From the NCBI GenBank assembly GCA_946811695.1, contig OX328124.1, positions 28,700,148 to 28,764,147 on the forward strand: a DNA stretch of 64,000 nt. Reading direction: 5' to 3'. Positions within the stretch are counted from its first letter, which is position 1. Each line of letters starts with the position of its first letter. The position numbers were made by a program, and so were the translations under genes. The notes under the pieces were generated by a model. The model did not search any database. It was not told where the DNA came from and was given only the letters and a program-made list of their open reading frames with translations. Below, one piece after another: positions 32,201 through 44,631 of the stretch. Source of the stretch: Gonocerus acuteangulatus (taxonomy: Eukaryota > Arthropoda > Insecta > Hemiptera > Coreidae).

Positions 32201-32650
32201 GAGAGGGAAAGAAGGGCGAACTCAACATGAAAAATATACCTTTAGATTGTTTGAAGTGCCTAGATTCGGATGGCGGGAAAACAAAATTCTACCGGATGTT
32301 GAGTTCGCCTTTCGTATCCGCCTTCCTATGGCAGCTACCAGCCAGCTTGTTTTCTTTCTCTGTGTATTTTGAGAGGGAAAGAAGGGCGAACTCAACATGA
32401 AAAATATACCTTTAGATTGTTTGAAGTGCCTAGATTCGGATGGCGGGAAAACAAAATTCTACCGGATGTTGAGTTCGCCTTTCGTATCCGCCTTCCTATG
32501 GCAGCTACCAGCCAGCTTGTTTTCTTTCTCTGTGTATTTTGAGAGGGAAAGAAGGGCGAACTCAACATGAAAAATATACCTTTAGATTGTTTGAAGTGCC
32601 TAGATTCGGATGGCGGGAAACCAAAATTATACCGGATGTTGAGTTCGCCT
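29251..32650. repeat. 170-bp satellite array, 20 monomers
   Basis: Monomers start TTCGTATCCACCTTCC every 170 bp from 29251 to 32481. The first overlaps the last 45-bp unit. Each monomer carries an inverted pair GGCGAACTCAACAT / ATGTTGAGTTCGCC about 70 bp apart. Shared variants mark sub-families: monomers 1-3 and 4-6 repeat as a 510-bp block, and the right-hand monomers (from about 31860) share GAGAGGG and TTCGTATCCG. Confidence 0.95.
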
Positions 32651-32700
32651 TTTCTATCCGCAACGCCTCAATAATATATTATAATATATCAGTGGATAAA

Positions 32701-32974
32701 CTTCATAAAGCTTGGACGGTTAGGTTGGGCTGGGCACGTCATACGAATGGGGGAAGGAGAGATACCAGGGAAGGTCCTTGAAGCCAGGATGGAACGAACT
32801 AGGAGGAGAGGGAGACCCAGGCTGAGATGGGAGGACAGTGTGGCAGCTGATGCTAGGGTCCTTCTCAATGCACCGAACTGGAAGGCGGCGGCAGCAGATA
32901 GAGATGGTTGGCGGAAGCTCATAGAGGAGGCCAAGACCCGCCTAGGGTTGTAGCGCCAAATAAGAAGAAGAAGA
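32701..32974 (+). mobile_element. LINE 3' end at the satellite border
   Basis: A 274-bp 5'-truncated insertion flanked by a 15-bp duplication ATATCAGTGGATAAA (32686-32700 and 32975-32989). It encodes GRLGWAGHVIRMGEGEIPG, RRGRPRLRWEDSV and NWKAAAADRDGWRKLIEEAK, then a stop at 32951-32953 and an AAGAAGAAG tail. This is the C-terminal tail of an RTE-like LINE ORF2. The same motif, in a different subfamily, lies at 26300-26511. Confidence 0.9.
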
Positions 32975-32989
32975 ATATCAGTGGATAAA

Positions 32990-33807
32990 AAAAAAATCAT
33001 GATAATCACTAAAACCAATGTGTTGGTTGAGTGCCGCGTAGGAGGCAATTTTGTGGTAGAAACTGTTGTATTCTTTTAATTCTGTCATATCTTCGCAGAA
33101 TTTCTAGTGTTCATCCTTTATAAGAAATATTTCGTTTAGTTTTAAATTATAAATAGATTTATTTAATTAGGTTATGAATAGGAAAACATGGACATTTATT
33201 TTCCTTTCTGATACTTATTACCGACGTCTAGTAAAAAGTAGTAGCTCACCGAATTCTAATTTGAACATTTAATTAATTAATCACTACGGATTATCATTTT
33301 TTTTTTTAGAAACGAGTGATGCTTTAAATTTTTTATCGCAAAGTCCCCATAACTACCAGATACACAAATATTTGTCACATAGGCCATTAACCGGCAATAT
33401 TACCCATCAAAAAAATAAAGTAACAAACCTCACAAGCCCTATTAACTTACCAATCACTCGACATTCCTTATTATGTTTCTTGTACATATTCAAGTTTGTA
33501 TACTGGATCCAGATTGTGCTAACGATGTTCATATCATTAACTCCATCTATCATGGTGTTTATGTTTGATTGCTTGGATTACAGATAATTAGTAACCTGTC
33601 TAACAAGGTAGTAGTCAAGTCATGAGCTATGCAACTCCATCTTATCATAGTTATACCATGATAAGTCAGATGCAATAATCAGGGTCTTTTAATAATATTA
33701 GATATAATAATTTATGATAATTTAATAATCTATTCAAATTTGGAGTAATCTACACAAATCACTAGAAAATATCCCCGTTATAAATGTCAGGCGTGATTAT
33801 TTTGTAT
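32990..33807. other. Unassigned AT-rich DNA
   Basis: Nothing recognised. Confidence 0.4.
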
Positions 33808-34003
33808 GATTGTCAGTTTTATTCGGACTTTATTCGTTTGGTTATATACTGACTTTATCGTAGAAGATACTTTGTTTAAAATGCAAAATCATGTTTGTGC
33901 TAGTCATGGAACATGATTTTGCATTTGAAACAAAGCATGTCTACGATAAAAAAAAAAATCAGTCTATAACAAAACGAATAAAGTCCAAATAAAATTGAAA
34001 ATC
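33808..34003. repeat. Long hairpin, ~90-bp arms
   Basis: The left arm (33808-33893) and right arm (33909-34003) are inverted copies, for example GGACTTTATTCGTTTGGTTATA against TATAACAAAACGAATAAAGTCC and ATGCAAAATCATGTT against AACATGATTTTGCAT, with a loop of about 15 bases. The right arm has an extra A run (33950-33958). A palindromic MITE is the likeliest explanation. Confidence 0.85.
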
Positions 34004-34492
34004 AAACTGTTGGCGAAATTAATAATAATGGTGGCTCCGGTGAAAAATTGACTGAAATGACTCTTCAACGTAATACCATTAATTGTTTTTGAGGGAACTA
34101 AACAAAAAAATAAATAAATAAATGAGGTGTCGACTTTCAAAAATGCATATTTCCAAGTCGTAAAACTATTTAAAGGACACAAAAAAAGTCTGACGTAGTA
34201 TAATTCCTTTAGGATATTAATATTTACGGAGGCCAAACTAACATTGATATCCTTATTTTCGATGAGATTTAATGAATTTCTAAAAAAACGTTTTTGCTGT
34301 GAGGAAAAAAAACCGTTTTTAGAAAATAAATTAATTATATGGCAAAATGGACTGGTCCCATTTTAAAATACATCGCCTCAAATATAAGTAATACTTCATA
34401 AATTGAATAATAATGCTTATTCTTCTTTAAATCAGTTCTATTTACTAATTATTAACCACTTTTGCCCACCACACTCTCTCTCTCGCAACTAT
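34004..34492. other. Unassigned AT-rich DNA
   Basis: Nothing recognised. Confidence 0.4.
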
Positions 34493-34715
34493 CTACCAGT
34501 TATTTCCAACTCTATTGAACATTTCATCTCTCAATCTTGTTCTTTGTCGGCCAACTCTTCTGACATACTCCCTAGGGGTCCACTCCGTTGCTGTCTTGCT
34601 CCATCCCTGAGGTGACCTGCCTATCTTCATTTCAACCGACGGGATTCTTGGCTCAGGCTGCTCGAAACTTTGCCTAGCTCCTAGACTCTTCAGCACTGCC
34701 ATCTGAGTTGTGTAG
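34493..34715 (-). pseudogene. LINE ORF2 C-terminal remnant
   Basis: Minus-strand frame with TATEWTPREYVRRVGRQRTR and LRDEMFNRVGNNW. It corresponds to the W.P....R..GRP..RW.D.I....G.NW tail of LINE endonuclease-reverse transcriptases. A stop follows directly. No tail or target duplication was located. It is a different subfamily from the copies at 26300 and 32701. Confidence 0.65.
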
Positions 34716-35220
34716 AGCCTCGTTTACAGCTTTATAGTTAGAACTATTTAGTAATATAAAACAAATAAGAACCCACTAACATAAAGGATGGAACGATAAG
34801 ATTTCCTTGAAACCTAACAGTTTGTTAGTCCAAGGCGATTGATGAAACTTTTGTAAAATAATAATAAAACAAATTATTAAATGAGGAACAGGTGAAATCT
34901 TTTGGGGTGAACGAAATATAAATTCAATATATGATTCCGTTGAGAGACCTGGCTTTATCGAAGTTAGTGAATGGGCTGGCCGTGTCTGATTGAGAAGAGA
35001 TCCCGCTGCTCGAGACCAAGGCATCCTTGATCCCTAAATCCGAGGTCATCTCGGACGTGTCTCCAATATCTATGAGTAAATCATCACTCAGTAATTAATC
35101 GATTTAGGGTTTACTTACACAGTAAAGGTTATGTGCGCTGTTGATTGAATTACTTTAGAGATCGGATTGGATTAGATTAGTTAGTGCACATCGGGCTTTT
35201 GTCCTATTGTGCGAGTCCCA
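34716..35220. other. Unassigned DNA
   Basis: Nothing recognised. Confidence 0.4.
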
Positions 35221-35232
35221 GGCTGGTGAACC

Positions 35233-35530
35233 TTACCTTAAACTCCTCATGGACTTGAGGTATTGTCTGACCTCAGTTGACCTCCAGGCTTCCAAAATGA
35301 AGGGATCTCCTTCAATACAAGCATTACATCTAGCATTGACTTGATAAATTGCAGCTTAACACTGTTCTGATGATATTTGGTGCACTTCATCTATAATTCG
35401 ATCTCTTGAATTGATTGGCACCGAATGAACTTCAGGAACTTCAGGAAGTTTCTTCCATGCTTCCCCATATGAAGAAATCCATGGGTGTCATAACAGATGA
35501 TCGGGGTAACCAAGGTAATATTCCAATCTG
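35233..35530 (-). pseudogene. Tc1/mariner-related transposase remnant
   Basis: The minus strand reads LPWLPRSSVMTPMDFFIWGS, equivalent to the WPPRSPDLTP.DFFLWG motif. After a frameshift it continues VHSVPINSRDRIIDEVHQI, a TAA, then QVNARCNACIEGDPFILE. The pattern fits the C-terminal end of Tc1/mariner-like (IS630-type) transposases. A frameshift and a stop make it non-functional. Confidence 0.65.
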
Positions 35531-36372
<842 letters not shown>

Positions 36373-36479
36373 AGAGCGAACGTTGAAAAGGCGTGGGTCA
36401 TTTCTGCTTAGGATACTGTCAGTTTCCCGCTGTGGCACCTTATATCTTCCTTCTTATTGAGATTTTACATTATATTTTT

Positions 36480-36583
36480 CAGGAAAGTTCAAAACCTATC
36501 AAGAAACGTTTTCTGTTATTTTACTAATGGGATTAGGGATATGTACGGAAACGCGCTAAGATGACGCTGTTCCTGCGAGTCGA
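36480..36583 (-). mobile_element. Hel-A 5' end fragment
   Basis: GGAAACGCGCTAAGATGACG and TTCCTGCGAGTCGA match the reversed Hel-A 5' terminus. Only about 100 bp are recognisable. Confidence 0.6.
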
Positions 36584-37042
36584 ACTTATTGCGAAATTCT
36601 ATTGTTTATGGTTATGTCCAAGAGACTCCTAATGTCCTAATACTGTTTCAACTAAATTAATTTCTATAATGTATTTTGACACAATCAAAATATGACATTC
36701 TATTATAAACACATAAATCAGGGTATCCACTTATAAAGGCTTCATTTAAACTTTCCTTTTATGAATTACAATGTTTATTCACACAATGTCGGCCGAACAA
36801 AACGTAAAGAGTTGAAGCGGAGCGTGTAAGGTGCACGTGGGTGGGTCATGTTTTGTTCCATGAAAAGTTTAGTTTGAGTGATTTCAGCATGAGCTGTTCA
36901 AAAAGCTCTTATCTAGTGGGCTTTTATACATTCAATAATGCTGAAGTTACAGGGGGACAGCTGAGTGATAGGAGAATGGACTCGCTCAGGAATAATACAT
37001 TAGTTTTAACATTTCAGTGCGTTTACTCCCTAAACTATTACG

Positions 37043-37043
<1 letters not shown>
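36584..37043. other. Unassigned DNA
   Basis: Nothing recognised. Confidence 0.4.

Positions 37044-37113
<70 letters not shown>
37044..37113. repeat. (TA)n microsatellite
   Basis: Uninterrupted TA repeat of 70 bp. The neighbouring sequence does not match Hel-A or Hel-B. Confidence 0.95.
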
Positions 37114-37116
<3 letters not shown>

Positions 37117-37673
37117 CCTGGCTGTGGCGCTATGTAGCAACATTGGTGTAATTAGTATTTAGTTCCTTCAATAAAGGGCTTGTGTAACCTACTTTGGATT
37201 ATTCAAGTCAAAGAGGATTCGTGCAAAAAAATACTTATTCATATCTGTCATAAAAATGCGAGTAATTTATTGATAACGTTTTGCCTACTAATATATTTTG
37301 TGTTATTTATTTTAGGAAATGTGGTGGAGCTTTTGAAAATGATTAATCTTGAACCTAAAATTGTAGCATGCTTTATTAATTATTAAATAGTTCTACCATG
37401 GTGTTATACCTCTGAGCCATCCCATGGTCAAAGGTATATGTTGTATCTTCGACAACAGTACTATTGTTTTTTTTGTTTTGTTTTTTTAAATTAATAAATA
37501 ATATTAGTAAAATTAATAAATAATATTAGATGTAAAACTAAAACTTTGAAAAAATTAAATATGATAAACAATAGTATACTGATTACAATAAAATAAAAAA
37601 ATGAATTTATCCTTAATATTTAAGCTAAAACAAATTAAATTTTGCAAAGTGGTAGAAGGAACAACAACGTCCA

Positions 37674-37676
<3 letters not shown>
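37114..37676. other. Unassigned AT-rich DNA
   Basis: Nothing recognised. Confidence 0.4.

Positions 37677-37677
<1 letters not shown>

Positions 37678-37734
<57 letters not shown>
37678..37734. repeat. (TA)n microsatellite
   Basis: Uninterrupted TA repeat of 57 bp. Confidence 0.95.
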
Positions 37735-37737
<3 letters not shown>

Positions 37738-38275
37738 GATTCTCATCGAGTTTTGGAAATGGAATTCCCTGACATTTTCCCTGGCCTCCCAGATAGTAAC
37801 CGAGGGAGGCGGTGTTAAGGTACAGTACAATAAACCCAGTATGTTTCAGTTTGTTTAGAATTACCTAATTAAACGTTTCTGGAAAACTTGTAGGTAAGAT
37901 TAGGTTAGGAAGAAAAGAGAACAATAGAAAAAGAAGAAGAAGCCATATTTCGCTCTTTGTTTGGCCTCTTCTCATCCCCTAATAGCCAAATCCATCCTCA
38001 CATTAGAAGATATTTTCTTATTGATTTTGACGGGTTTTTTTTCTCTTTTTTTTATGAAAACAATTGAAAATGTTTTTATTTTTATTTATTTTGTTTTATT
38101 TAGAGAAGAAATTATAAGACCTAGTTGAGCATCACTAAACAGGGATTCATAATGACACGGGTATAGAATGAATATTTTCAAATCTAATCGATTTGAAAGC
38201 ATTATTATATTAATCAGAATAATATAATATATTATAAAATATATCATATTTTATAATAATAAATTATAATATTAT
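37735..38275. other. Unassigned AT-rich DNA
   Basis: The right part (38205-38275) is a nearly pure AT stretch leading into the palindrome. Confidence 0.4.
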
Positions 38276-38326
38276 AAAAACTCTTCTTAGTTAATGTATA
38301 TTATACATTAACTAAGAAGAGTTTTT
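38276..38326. repeat. Perfect 25-bp-arm palindrome
   Basis: AAAAACTCTTCTTAGTTAAT and five more bases are followed, after one base, by their exact complement. It could be a terminator-like hairpin or a collapsed foldback; its role is unknown. Confidence 0.9.
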
Positions 38327-39099
38327 ATTGATTTATTGACTACACACTATTACCACATATTCTAAAGATACAGTTACATCATTAATGAACGGAATTTAAC
38401 CTAACAAGTCTCTAGTAAAGAGCCTTAAAAATATGTCAAAGACCATGTTATGATTCTTTACGCAACACTCCCACATGTTGCATTACACAGACCAAAATAT
38501 TTAAAATAAGTCAGTGAGAGAAAGAGAAGACGAATTTGAAGAAAAATATTCATTCAATGCAAATCAATTTTTCCTGTTTCTGCCTCAACCCTTTCCTTAC
38601 TAAAGACTTCTGTAGAAGTCGAGGCGCACCGTGCCCCTGGAACGAAGGACGTGACTAGCAGTGGAGAGCTTCCGTGCCCCTGGAAGGAAGGACTTCACTA
38701 GCAGTCCGACCCTCCTCTCTCGTTTACCGGCCCCCTATGCCTGTCTTTTCCAGGCGTTTGACCTTGGGGCTATTAAACAAGGACTGTGGAAAGCTTTAAC
38801 TATTTCTTTCATCGCTAGTTGTCGGGGAAATTAACACTTTGTAACGAGAGAGCTAGGGATTAGGGATACCTGGGTTGGGCTCGAAAAAATTAACACCGCT
38901 AGTGTTAGATCCAACTCGATCCAAATCGAAAAGGAGGATGGGTTTTTCTTTGTTTTAATAAAAAAGAGGATATTTATTTATTTAGCTATATCGATTAGTA
39001 CATATATCATACAAAAATGATATTTTTCGGACTAAAAAATATAGACTGTAAAAAAAAATTAATGTAGCATCTAATTATATAATTCAATTTTGATATTTA
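38327..39099. other. Unassigned; GC-rich patch at 38590-38790
   Basis: The patch contains two copies of CGTGCCCCTGGAA.GAAGGAC, and CAACCCTTTCC at its left edge recalls the piggyBac-type terminus at 9806. No matching right end or TTAA was found, so I do not call an element. Confidence 0.35.
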
Positions 39100-39370
39100 G
39101 ATCTAAAAAGAAAACCTGTAGATCTGTATGTTTCCTTTCTACGAGACTCAAATAAAATCCGATTTTGATGAATTATTTTTAGTGAGGTTTGAAAGTTCCT
39201 TGACCAGCCGAATCCGCCTACCAAACACTGTATTTTTGGACAAATTAAGGCCAAGTAATCGTATATTTTACGGTTTTGCATCTAAAGGCTTTCATGTACG
39301 CGTTTTAAAAGTAATTGGGAGTTGATGCTCAAATGAAACCATTTCCAAGGCCACATCTATTTAACTAATT
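39100..39370 (-). mobile_element. Hel-A family fragment, diverged
   Basis: AATCCGATTTTGATGAATTA, then AAGTTCCTTGACCAGCCGAA and CAAATGAAACCATTTCCAAG follow the reversed internal order of Hel-A at low identity. Confidence 0.5.
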
Positions 39371-40478
39371 TTTATGACATCTATTAAGTAAAATTTTTAT
39401 AACATTACATTTTATATTTACGTTCTGGCAAAAATGAAGTCAAAATGCTATTTTTAATAACATAATACCCTCATAAAATATAAAAATAAGGATACTTAAG
39501 CATAACAATCAAGAATGACGCCATTCAATTCCTATCTTAGGAAATCTTCGACGAGTTATTAGAGGAAAAGATTTTGCTTTAATATGAAATCCTCTTAACA
39601 TTCGTCAGAATAAATCTTTATCCATGATTGATGAAATTGCTATATATCCTGATGAGAAATGGGGGCAGCTCGGTAGAACGATTAGAACTAAATTGGGGAT
39701 AATATTTCCAGATTATATTTTAAATATAGCCTTTAAACTTACTTTTAAAAAATTATTGTACAGAGCACTTTTCTTAAAAAAGGTAACTTTATTGTAAAAA
39801 TACTTAACTTTGACGTGGTCCGGCAAAACTAGAACAGAAAAACTTAATATTCCGCTTTCAATGAAATAAAACCAATACCCTACATATTTTTTTTCGCTTT
39901 TTCGAATTGGGGTTGCACTCATAAAATAATTTTAGAAAAATTTCTTCAAATATTCTTCCATTGTTCCAACTAGATACTGAAAATTACCCTCGTTAAAATG
40001 TATACATATATATTTCTGACTGTTAGCGATAGCGTCCATATTTTTTTTTTTTTTTTGTTGCAACGAAACATAATATACATCATACCCATTGCATAAAATT
40101 GACGAGATCATTGACCAGCATAATCGGTATTTCTCTGCAACGAAAGTCGGTAGGAATCTAACTTTGCATAACGGGATCTGGAGATTCGTTAATAATTAGT
40201 TTTTGGCCAGTATTGATCAAGACTTTCTGCGGTCATTCAAGTTATACTAATATTTGAATTGCATGGAATTTAATGGCCTACAACTTTCATCACAAAGTCT
40301 TTTTTTTTTTTTTTTTACGTAACACTTGTACTTAAGAAGTTATCCGCAATTAAAGCTTAGAAAATGTGGGTTCAGGTCATCCAATAAGCATTTCCGAACC
40401 CATGTTGATAACTTTTTTGTTCAGAATCGAGTTTTCTACAAGTACCTTGAATCTTAAACACTACTTTGGGCCACCTTG

Positions 40479-40482
<4 letters not shown>
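39371..40482. other. Unassigned AT-rich DNA
   Basis: Contains two T tracts (about 40040 and 40300). No gene is visible. Confidence 0.4.

Positions 40483-40544
<62 letters not shown>
40483..40544. repeat. (TA)n microsatellite
   Basis: TA repeat with one C interruption at the left. Confidence 0.95.
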
Positions 40545-40547
<3 letters not shown>

Positions 40548-40657
40548 CATGTAGGGCATGAAAAATAAAGTGGTGTGATACAAGGAAGTACTACTTTTTC
40601 CGACCCTAAGCCTAAAAGAACGAAACGCATTAAGAAATATTTTGGGTCATCTACAAG

Positions 40658-40661
<4 letters not shown>

Positions 40662-40713
<52 letters not shown>
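40662..40713. repeat. (TA)n microsatellite
   Basis: Uninterrupted TA repeat, 120 bp from the previous one. Confidence 0.95.
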
Positions 40714-40715
<2 letters not shown>

Positions 40716-41018
40716 CAAAAAGTTCAACGGTAATTATTTTCGTCAAGGGTGGCAACTTGTAGGTAGCCTGGCGTTAATAGCCAAATCGTTGGTACGCCGT
40801 TAAACACAGAAATAAATATTTTCGTCACCTATAGGTTATGGTCTAGCCGGACATTTCGGGGGACGACAACAGTTAAACAAGTTTCCACCCCCTAAGGAAT
40901 AAAGTTAATGAAAATGCTAGTCGACTGTAAATGAGGCGTCGATAAAGCTTGGCCATGAAGAAAATCAAAACTCAAATAGAGCACCATTAAATCATTTTTG
41001 GAAGATATCTGCTGAAAA
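40714..41018. other. Unassigned DNA
   Basis: Nothing recognised. Confidence 0.4.
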
Positions 41019-41026
41019 TCACCTAG

Positions 41027-41602
41027 TAGGGATGGGCGATAGTCATGAACTATCGATATTTTTTTACTTTTTTTCTAGAATCGAAGTTCTCAGCGTCCGG
41101 AAGGCTGTGGTATTACATACCGACACGTCGGGTGAATTAAATGCTGAAAAATAACCGTCTGGTGAATACAACCAACTACACCATGTAGCCAGAAAATACC
41201 TTTGTGTTCCAGGTTCGTCTGTAGCGTTAGAACGTTAATTTTCAGCCGCTGGAAAAATCGTTTCTGAGCTGCGGAACAGACTGAGCCAAAAAAGTGGAAA
41301 TGTTGGTCTTCCTTTCTGGTAATATGTGGCTCAAGGAGAAAAACTTAAACAGTTTAAAATAATTGCATTTTTGGTGCCTCTTATGATTAGTTTTTTGTTT
41401 TAAACCTTTGTGCAATCTTATAAATATACCTAATCCTACAAGTAATAGATAATTCAATTCAATAACATTAAATTCTTCATTGGACAGGTAGGTAAAGAAT
41501 ATGGAAAGCCACTATCGAATGACTATCGATAGTATTGATATTTTTTAGCCGATAGTATCGGCATATCGATAATGCTGAACTATCGACTATCGCCCATCCC
41601 TA
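41027..41602 (+). mobile_element. hAT element, internally deleted, with transposase tail
   Basis: The termini TAGGGATGGGCGATAGTC and GACTATCGCCCATCCCTA are exact inverted repeats, with further TATCGATA palindromes inside. The flanks TCACCTAG (41019-41026) and GCACCTAG (41603-41610) are an 8-bp duplication with one change. The middle keeps the hAT dimerisation segment (41173-41322). Confidence 0.9.
41173..41322 (+). pseudogene. hAT transposase C-terminal dimerisation fragment
   Basis: The frame reads ARKYLCVPGSSVALER, a TAA, then FSAAGKIVSELRNRLSQK. This is the signature of the hAT C-terminal dimerisation domain (A..YL..P.TS...ER.FS.AG...., then R..L). The TAA replaces the codon between ER and FS. 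The catalytic domain is absent. Confidence 0.85.
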
Positions 41603-41610
41603 GCACCTAG

Positions 41611-42499
41611 CAGTGCTGTAACAGTCTTTCATGGTTGCAGGTGTAATCAGCCTAACTGCTCCGCAAAGCACAATGGATTTCTTCGGCCTAGCATAATCCC
41701 GATATTCTATGAATGGAAAGGTATGAGTCAGGCTATTAGTGTAATGGAAAATGCTTCTAAATACATTGATTCATTCACACACAGAACATCAATAACTTAT
41801 ATTATGGATACATTTTATATTGAAACACTCACAGCTAGTTGCACATAGATGGAGAATCCTGATAAATACAGGATTGTCGTAAACTAAGTAGTTTTCATAC
41901 GGAAACAGAATTATTGACAATGAAATGATTTTTCAAATGATAGAAACTCGGTGGATTATAATACCTATTATTAGAAATTGCATAATTCTAAAATATATGG
42001 GTCAAAAACTCCATTTTCACAATCTTATACACGGATTTCTCAGTTGACAATCTACTATCGTAATTAACTTATTATCTTATTAGTAATCAATTGAATTTCT
42101 AAGATTTCGAGATGATTAAAAGAATATAAGGAATTTTATATAGGTACTAATGACATATTTTTTATTTTAGCATAAATATGCTTTAACTGAAAAAAAAAAC
42201 TTATAAAAAAGTTTCTCAAAAAAATGTCCGCTGGCGATCGTGCATGCACGGTTATGACAACGAAAAGGAAGACTGCATGTTATACCGTACATTACATAGG
42301 TTTGTCGGGTGGACCTAAAGCATATTTATGTTCCTGAATTTGAGCAGAAGGCTCTAAACGATTTTTTTTTTCTTTTTCTAACGCAACGAAAATGTATACC
42401 TATTTACATCTTAGTTTGGACAAATGTGGAAGATTTTAAAAGTAGATTAATTCGATTTACTTCTATTACCAGGAAATGCAGAGAGATATCTATATACAT
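41611..42499. other. Unassigned DNA
   Basis: Nothing recognised. Confidence 0.4.
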
Positions 42500-42922
42500 A
42501 GATATAAAAATCACTTGTCTGTCTGTTTGTTCCTTATACAAATCCACACCCTTTGACCTATTTTGACCAATCATGGAATACTGGTAGGTCTTGATACAGG
42601 AAGTATCGTTGGTTAAGTCAAAAACGTCTACCAGCTGTCTGTCTGTATGTTTGTTCCCTATACAAATCCACACCCTTCGTCCGATTTTGACCAAACTTGG
42701 CACACAGGTAGGTCTTGACACTGGGAGAGTCATATACTAGATTAAAATCGTCTATGACTCACAGCTCGGAGATCACGAGTTCGAAACAATGAACCCAAAT
42801 AGTTACAGATTTGCGTTATTAGATTTTAATATTACTTATTTGGTTTCTAATTTATTTTTGTTTTTATAGAGCCAGAAAGTAGGTGTAGCATGGCACTCAG
42901 TGTAACAGCTAGTATATTATAA
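42500..42922 (+). repeat. Rep-C dispersed repeat
   Basis: Two subunits of about 115 bp (TTTGTTCCTTATACAAATCC at about 42528; TTTGTTCCCTATACAAATCC at about 42650), then an AGCATGGCACTCAG...CAGCTAGTATAT end as in the copy at 24478. Confidence 0.7.
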
Positions 42923-43986
42923 ATGTATCTTCCCCTAAGCACGCCTAAGGACATCGGTAAGCGAGTAATTTACAGAAATACTGCGCAACCTGTAAACACC
43001 AAAATCCTGCAACATGGGTTGTTAGAAACCGGACAGATTAAAGTTTCAACATAGGATTGCTATTATTCAAGGAATCCATGAAAATCTTTAGGTTAGTTTT
43101 AGCAACTAGTTGGCCGACATTATATCAGCTAGTTCCGTCGACCAAGTTGTATATCTCTCTTCCTATCTCGCTGGCCCTTTCCTACAGCTCCTACAACTTT
43201 ACCACCCAATAACAGCTACTATATTCCTCTTTCACTTCTTTCAGGGCGAGGAATAACGCTGGTTTTCTAATAATTTTAGACACCATTTACATAGGTCCAC
43301 AATACTGAAAAAAAAGCGAACGTTACAGTCTGCGCAGATTACTTTATATGCATTGAATATGGAAATCACCCATTATTCGTAAGGGAATTCACATAAATAT
43401 GATCATTGTACAGGGGTCATGTCACTCGCTTTTAGGAATTTTTTTTTCCAGGAGTAGATTGAGCACTATTAAATTCTGTTTTCCGGTACTTTACTGATTT
43501 CATTCATAAACATCATATTTTGACGACTATTTTACTTAGAATAGCTAATAATTGCATATTGCTGTTATTGCACACACAGTTTGAAGGGCCGTCTTATAGC
43601 CTCGGACAGACAGGCCAGACATTGGCTCAGGGTTTTATATTAGGTAGTTTATTTTCTATAATTTTCAATATCCGGTAGGTACCAGCCATCCATACTGTAC
43701 GAGTATGATGTTTGAAACTAGTCAAGTGAATTAACCAAGTTAAGGAGAGTCAAGTTGAAATTGTGTACTTTTCCATTTTTTTGTAGTTAATTATGTTTGA
43801 GTTTCAATTAATGAATTGTGTTCGACCTTTTCACGTCCAATAAGCGATATCAGTGTAATATGGTTATCTAATCGGATAATAGTACTAGATACGGGTAGAA
43901 TTATTGGATGAATACTCCATGGGAGAGTAGGGAAGATGAAGAGGCAGTAAATAACTATTTACAAATTTATAGAAAATGGCTCAAGT
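42923..43986. other. Unassigned DNA
   Basis: Nothing recognised over about 1.06 kb. Confidence 0.4.
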
Positions 43987-44176
43987 CATGGGCGTATATA
44001 GAAACCATTTTCCGGGTGGGGGCTGATAGCACTTGGGAGGTATGAAATACTAACAATCTAGATCTTGGAAAAGTGAGCCAATTAAAACGCTCTTACACCC
44101 AACAAAATTTATTTTTTCTGAACTAAGTGATCTTATTTAATTTATTTTTAAAGTTTTTATGACACGTTTTTATCGA
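43987..44176. mobile_element. CAT-MITE (hAT-like), copy 3, right end lost
   Basis: Left end CATGGGCGTATATAGAAACC, then the family core (CCAATTAAAACGCTCTTACA, CTGAACTAAGTGATCTTATT). The C-rich right terminus is missing. Confidence 0.65.
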
Positions 44177-44420
44177 TTTCATACAAAACGTTGTAAACAT
44201 TTTGAATAAAAAGCAATTAATTACAAAAAAAAAAGAGGAAACAAATTACGAATTTATGTAAATATTAATTATTTAATGGTCCAAGGGTAGCCGAGTAAAT
44301 ATCGTTTCATTGCTAATTACATTCTGATTGACTTACAAATAATGAATAGGAATATTTCTAATTTTGTGATATTTACATTATCTAGCATTTTTATAATATT
44401 TTGAATATTAATATTTATTA

Positions 44421-44631
44421 ATTTAATTTAAATTTTAACGTCTATTATTATTACCTAAGAATTTAAGGACGGGTTATCTATAATAAGTTACCACTCTTTT
44501 CTAGCCAGGATAGGGCTGATGCCTATTTTTTTCACAAGAAAAGGCGCCACCCCTTAGTGGGAATCGAACCCACGACACTTGACAAGGACTGTTAAGTGCT
44601 CATGCCTTGTCGCTCACGGCCACTGGCCCAG
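44421..44631 (-). mobile_element. SINE-2 copy
   Basis: Same head, body and tail as the copies at 24156 and 44911, minus strand. The flanks TAATATTTATTA (44409-44420) and TAATATTCATTA (44632-44643) are a 12-bp duplication with one change. Confidence 0.85.

Noticed and set aside
29357..32781. Series of 107-codon frames
   Set aside because: They repeat with the 170-bp satellite monomer and overlap each other. There is no independent coding evidence.
38276..38326. Transcription terminator
   Set aside because: A perfect palindrome with A/T ends looks terminator-like, but no gene ends nearby and such terminators are not used by insect genes.
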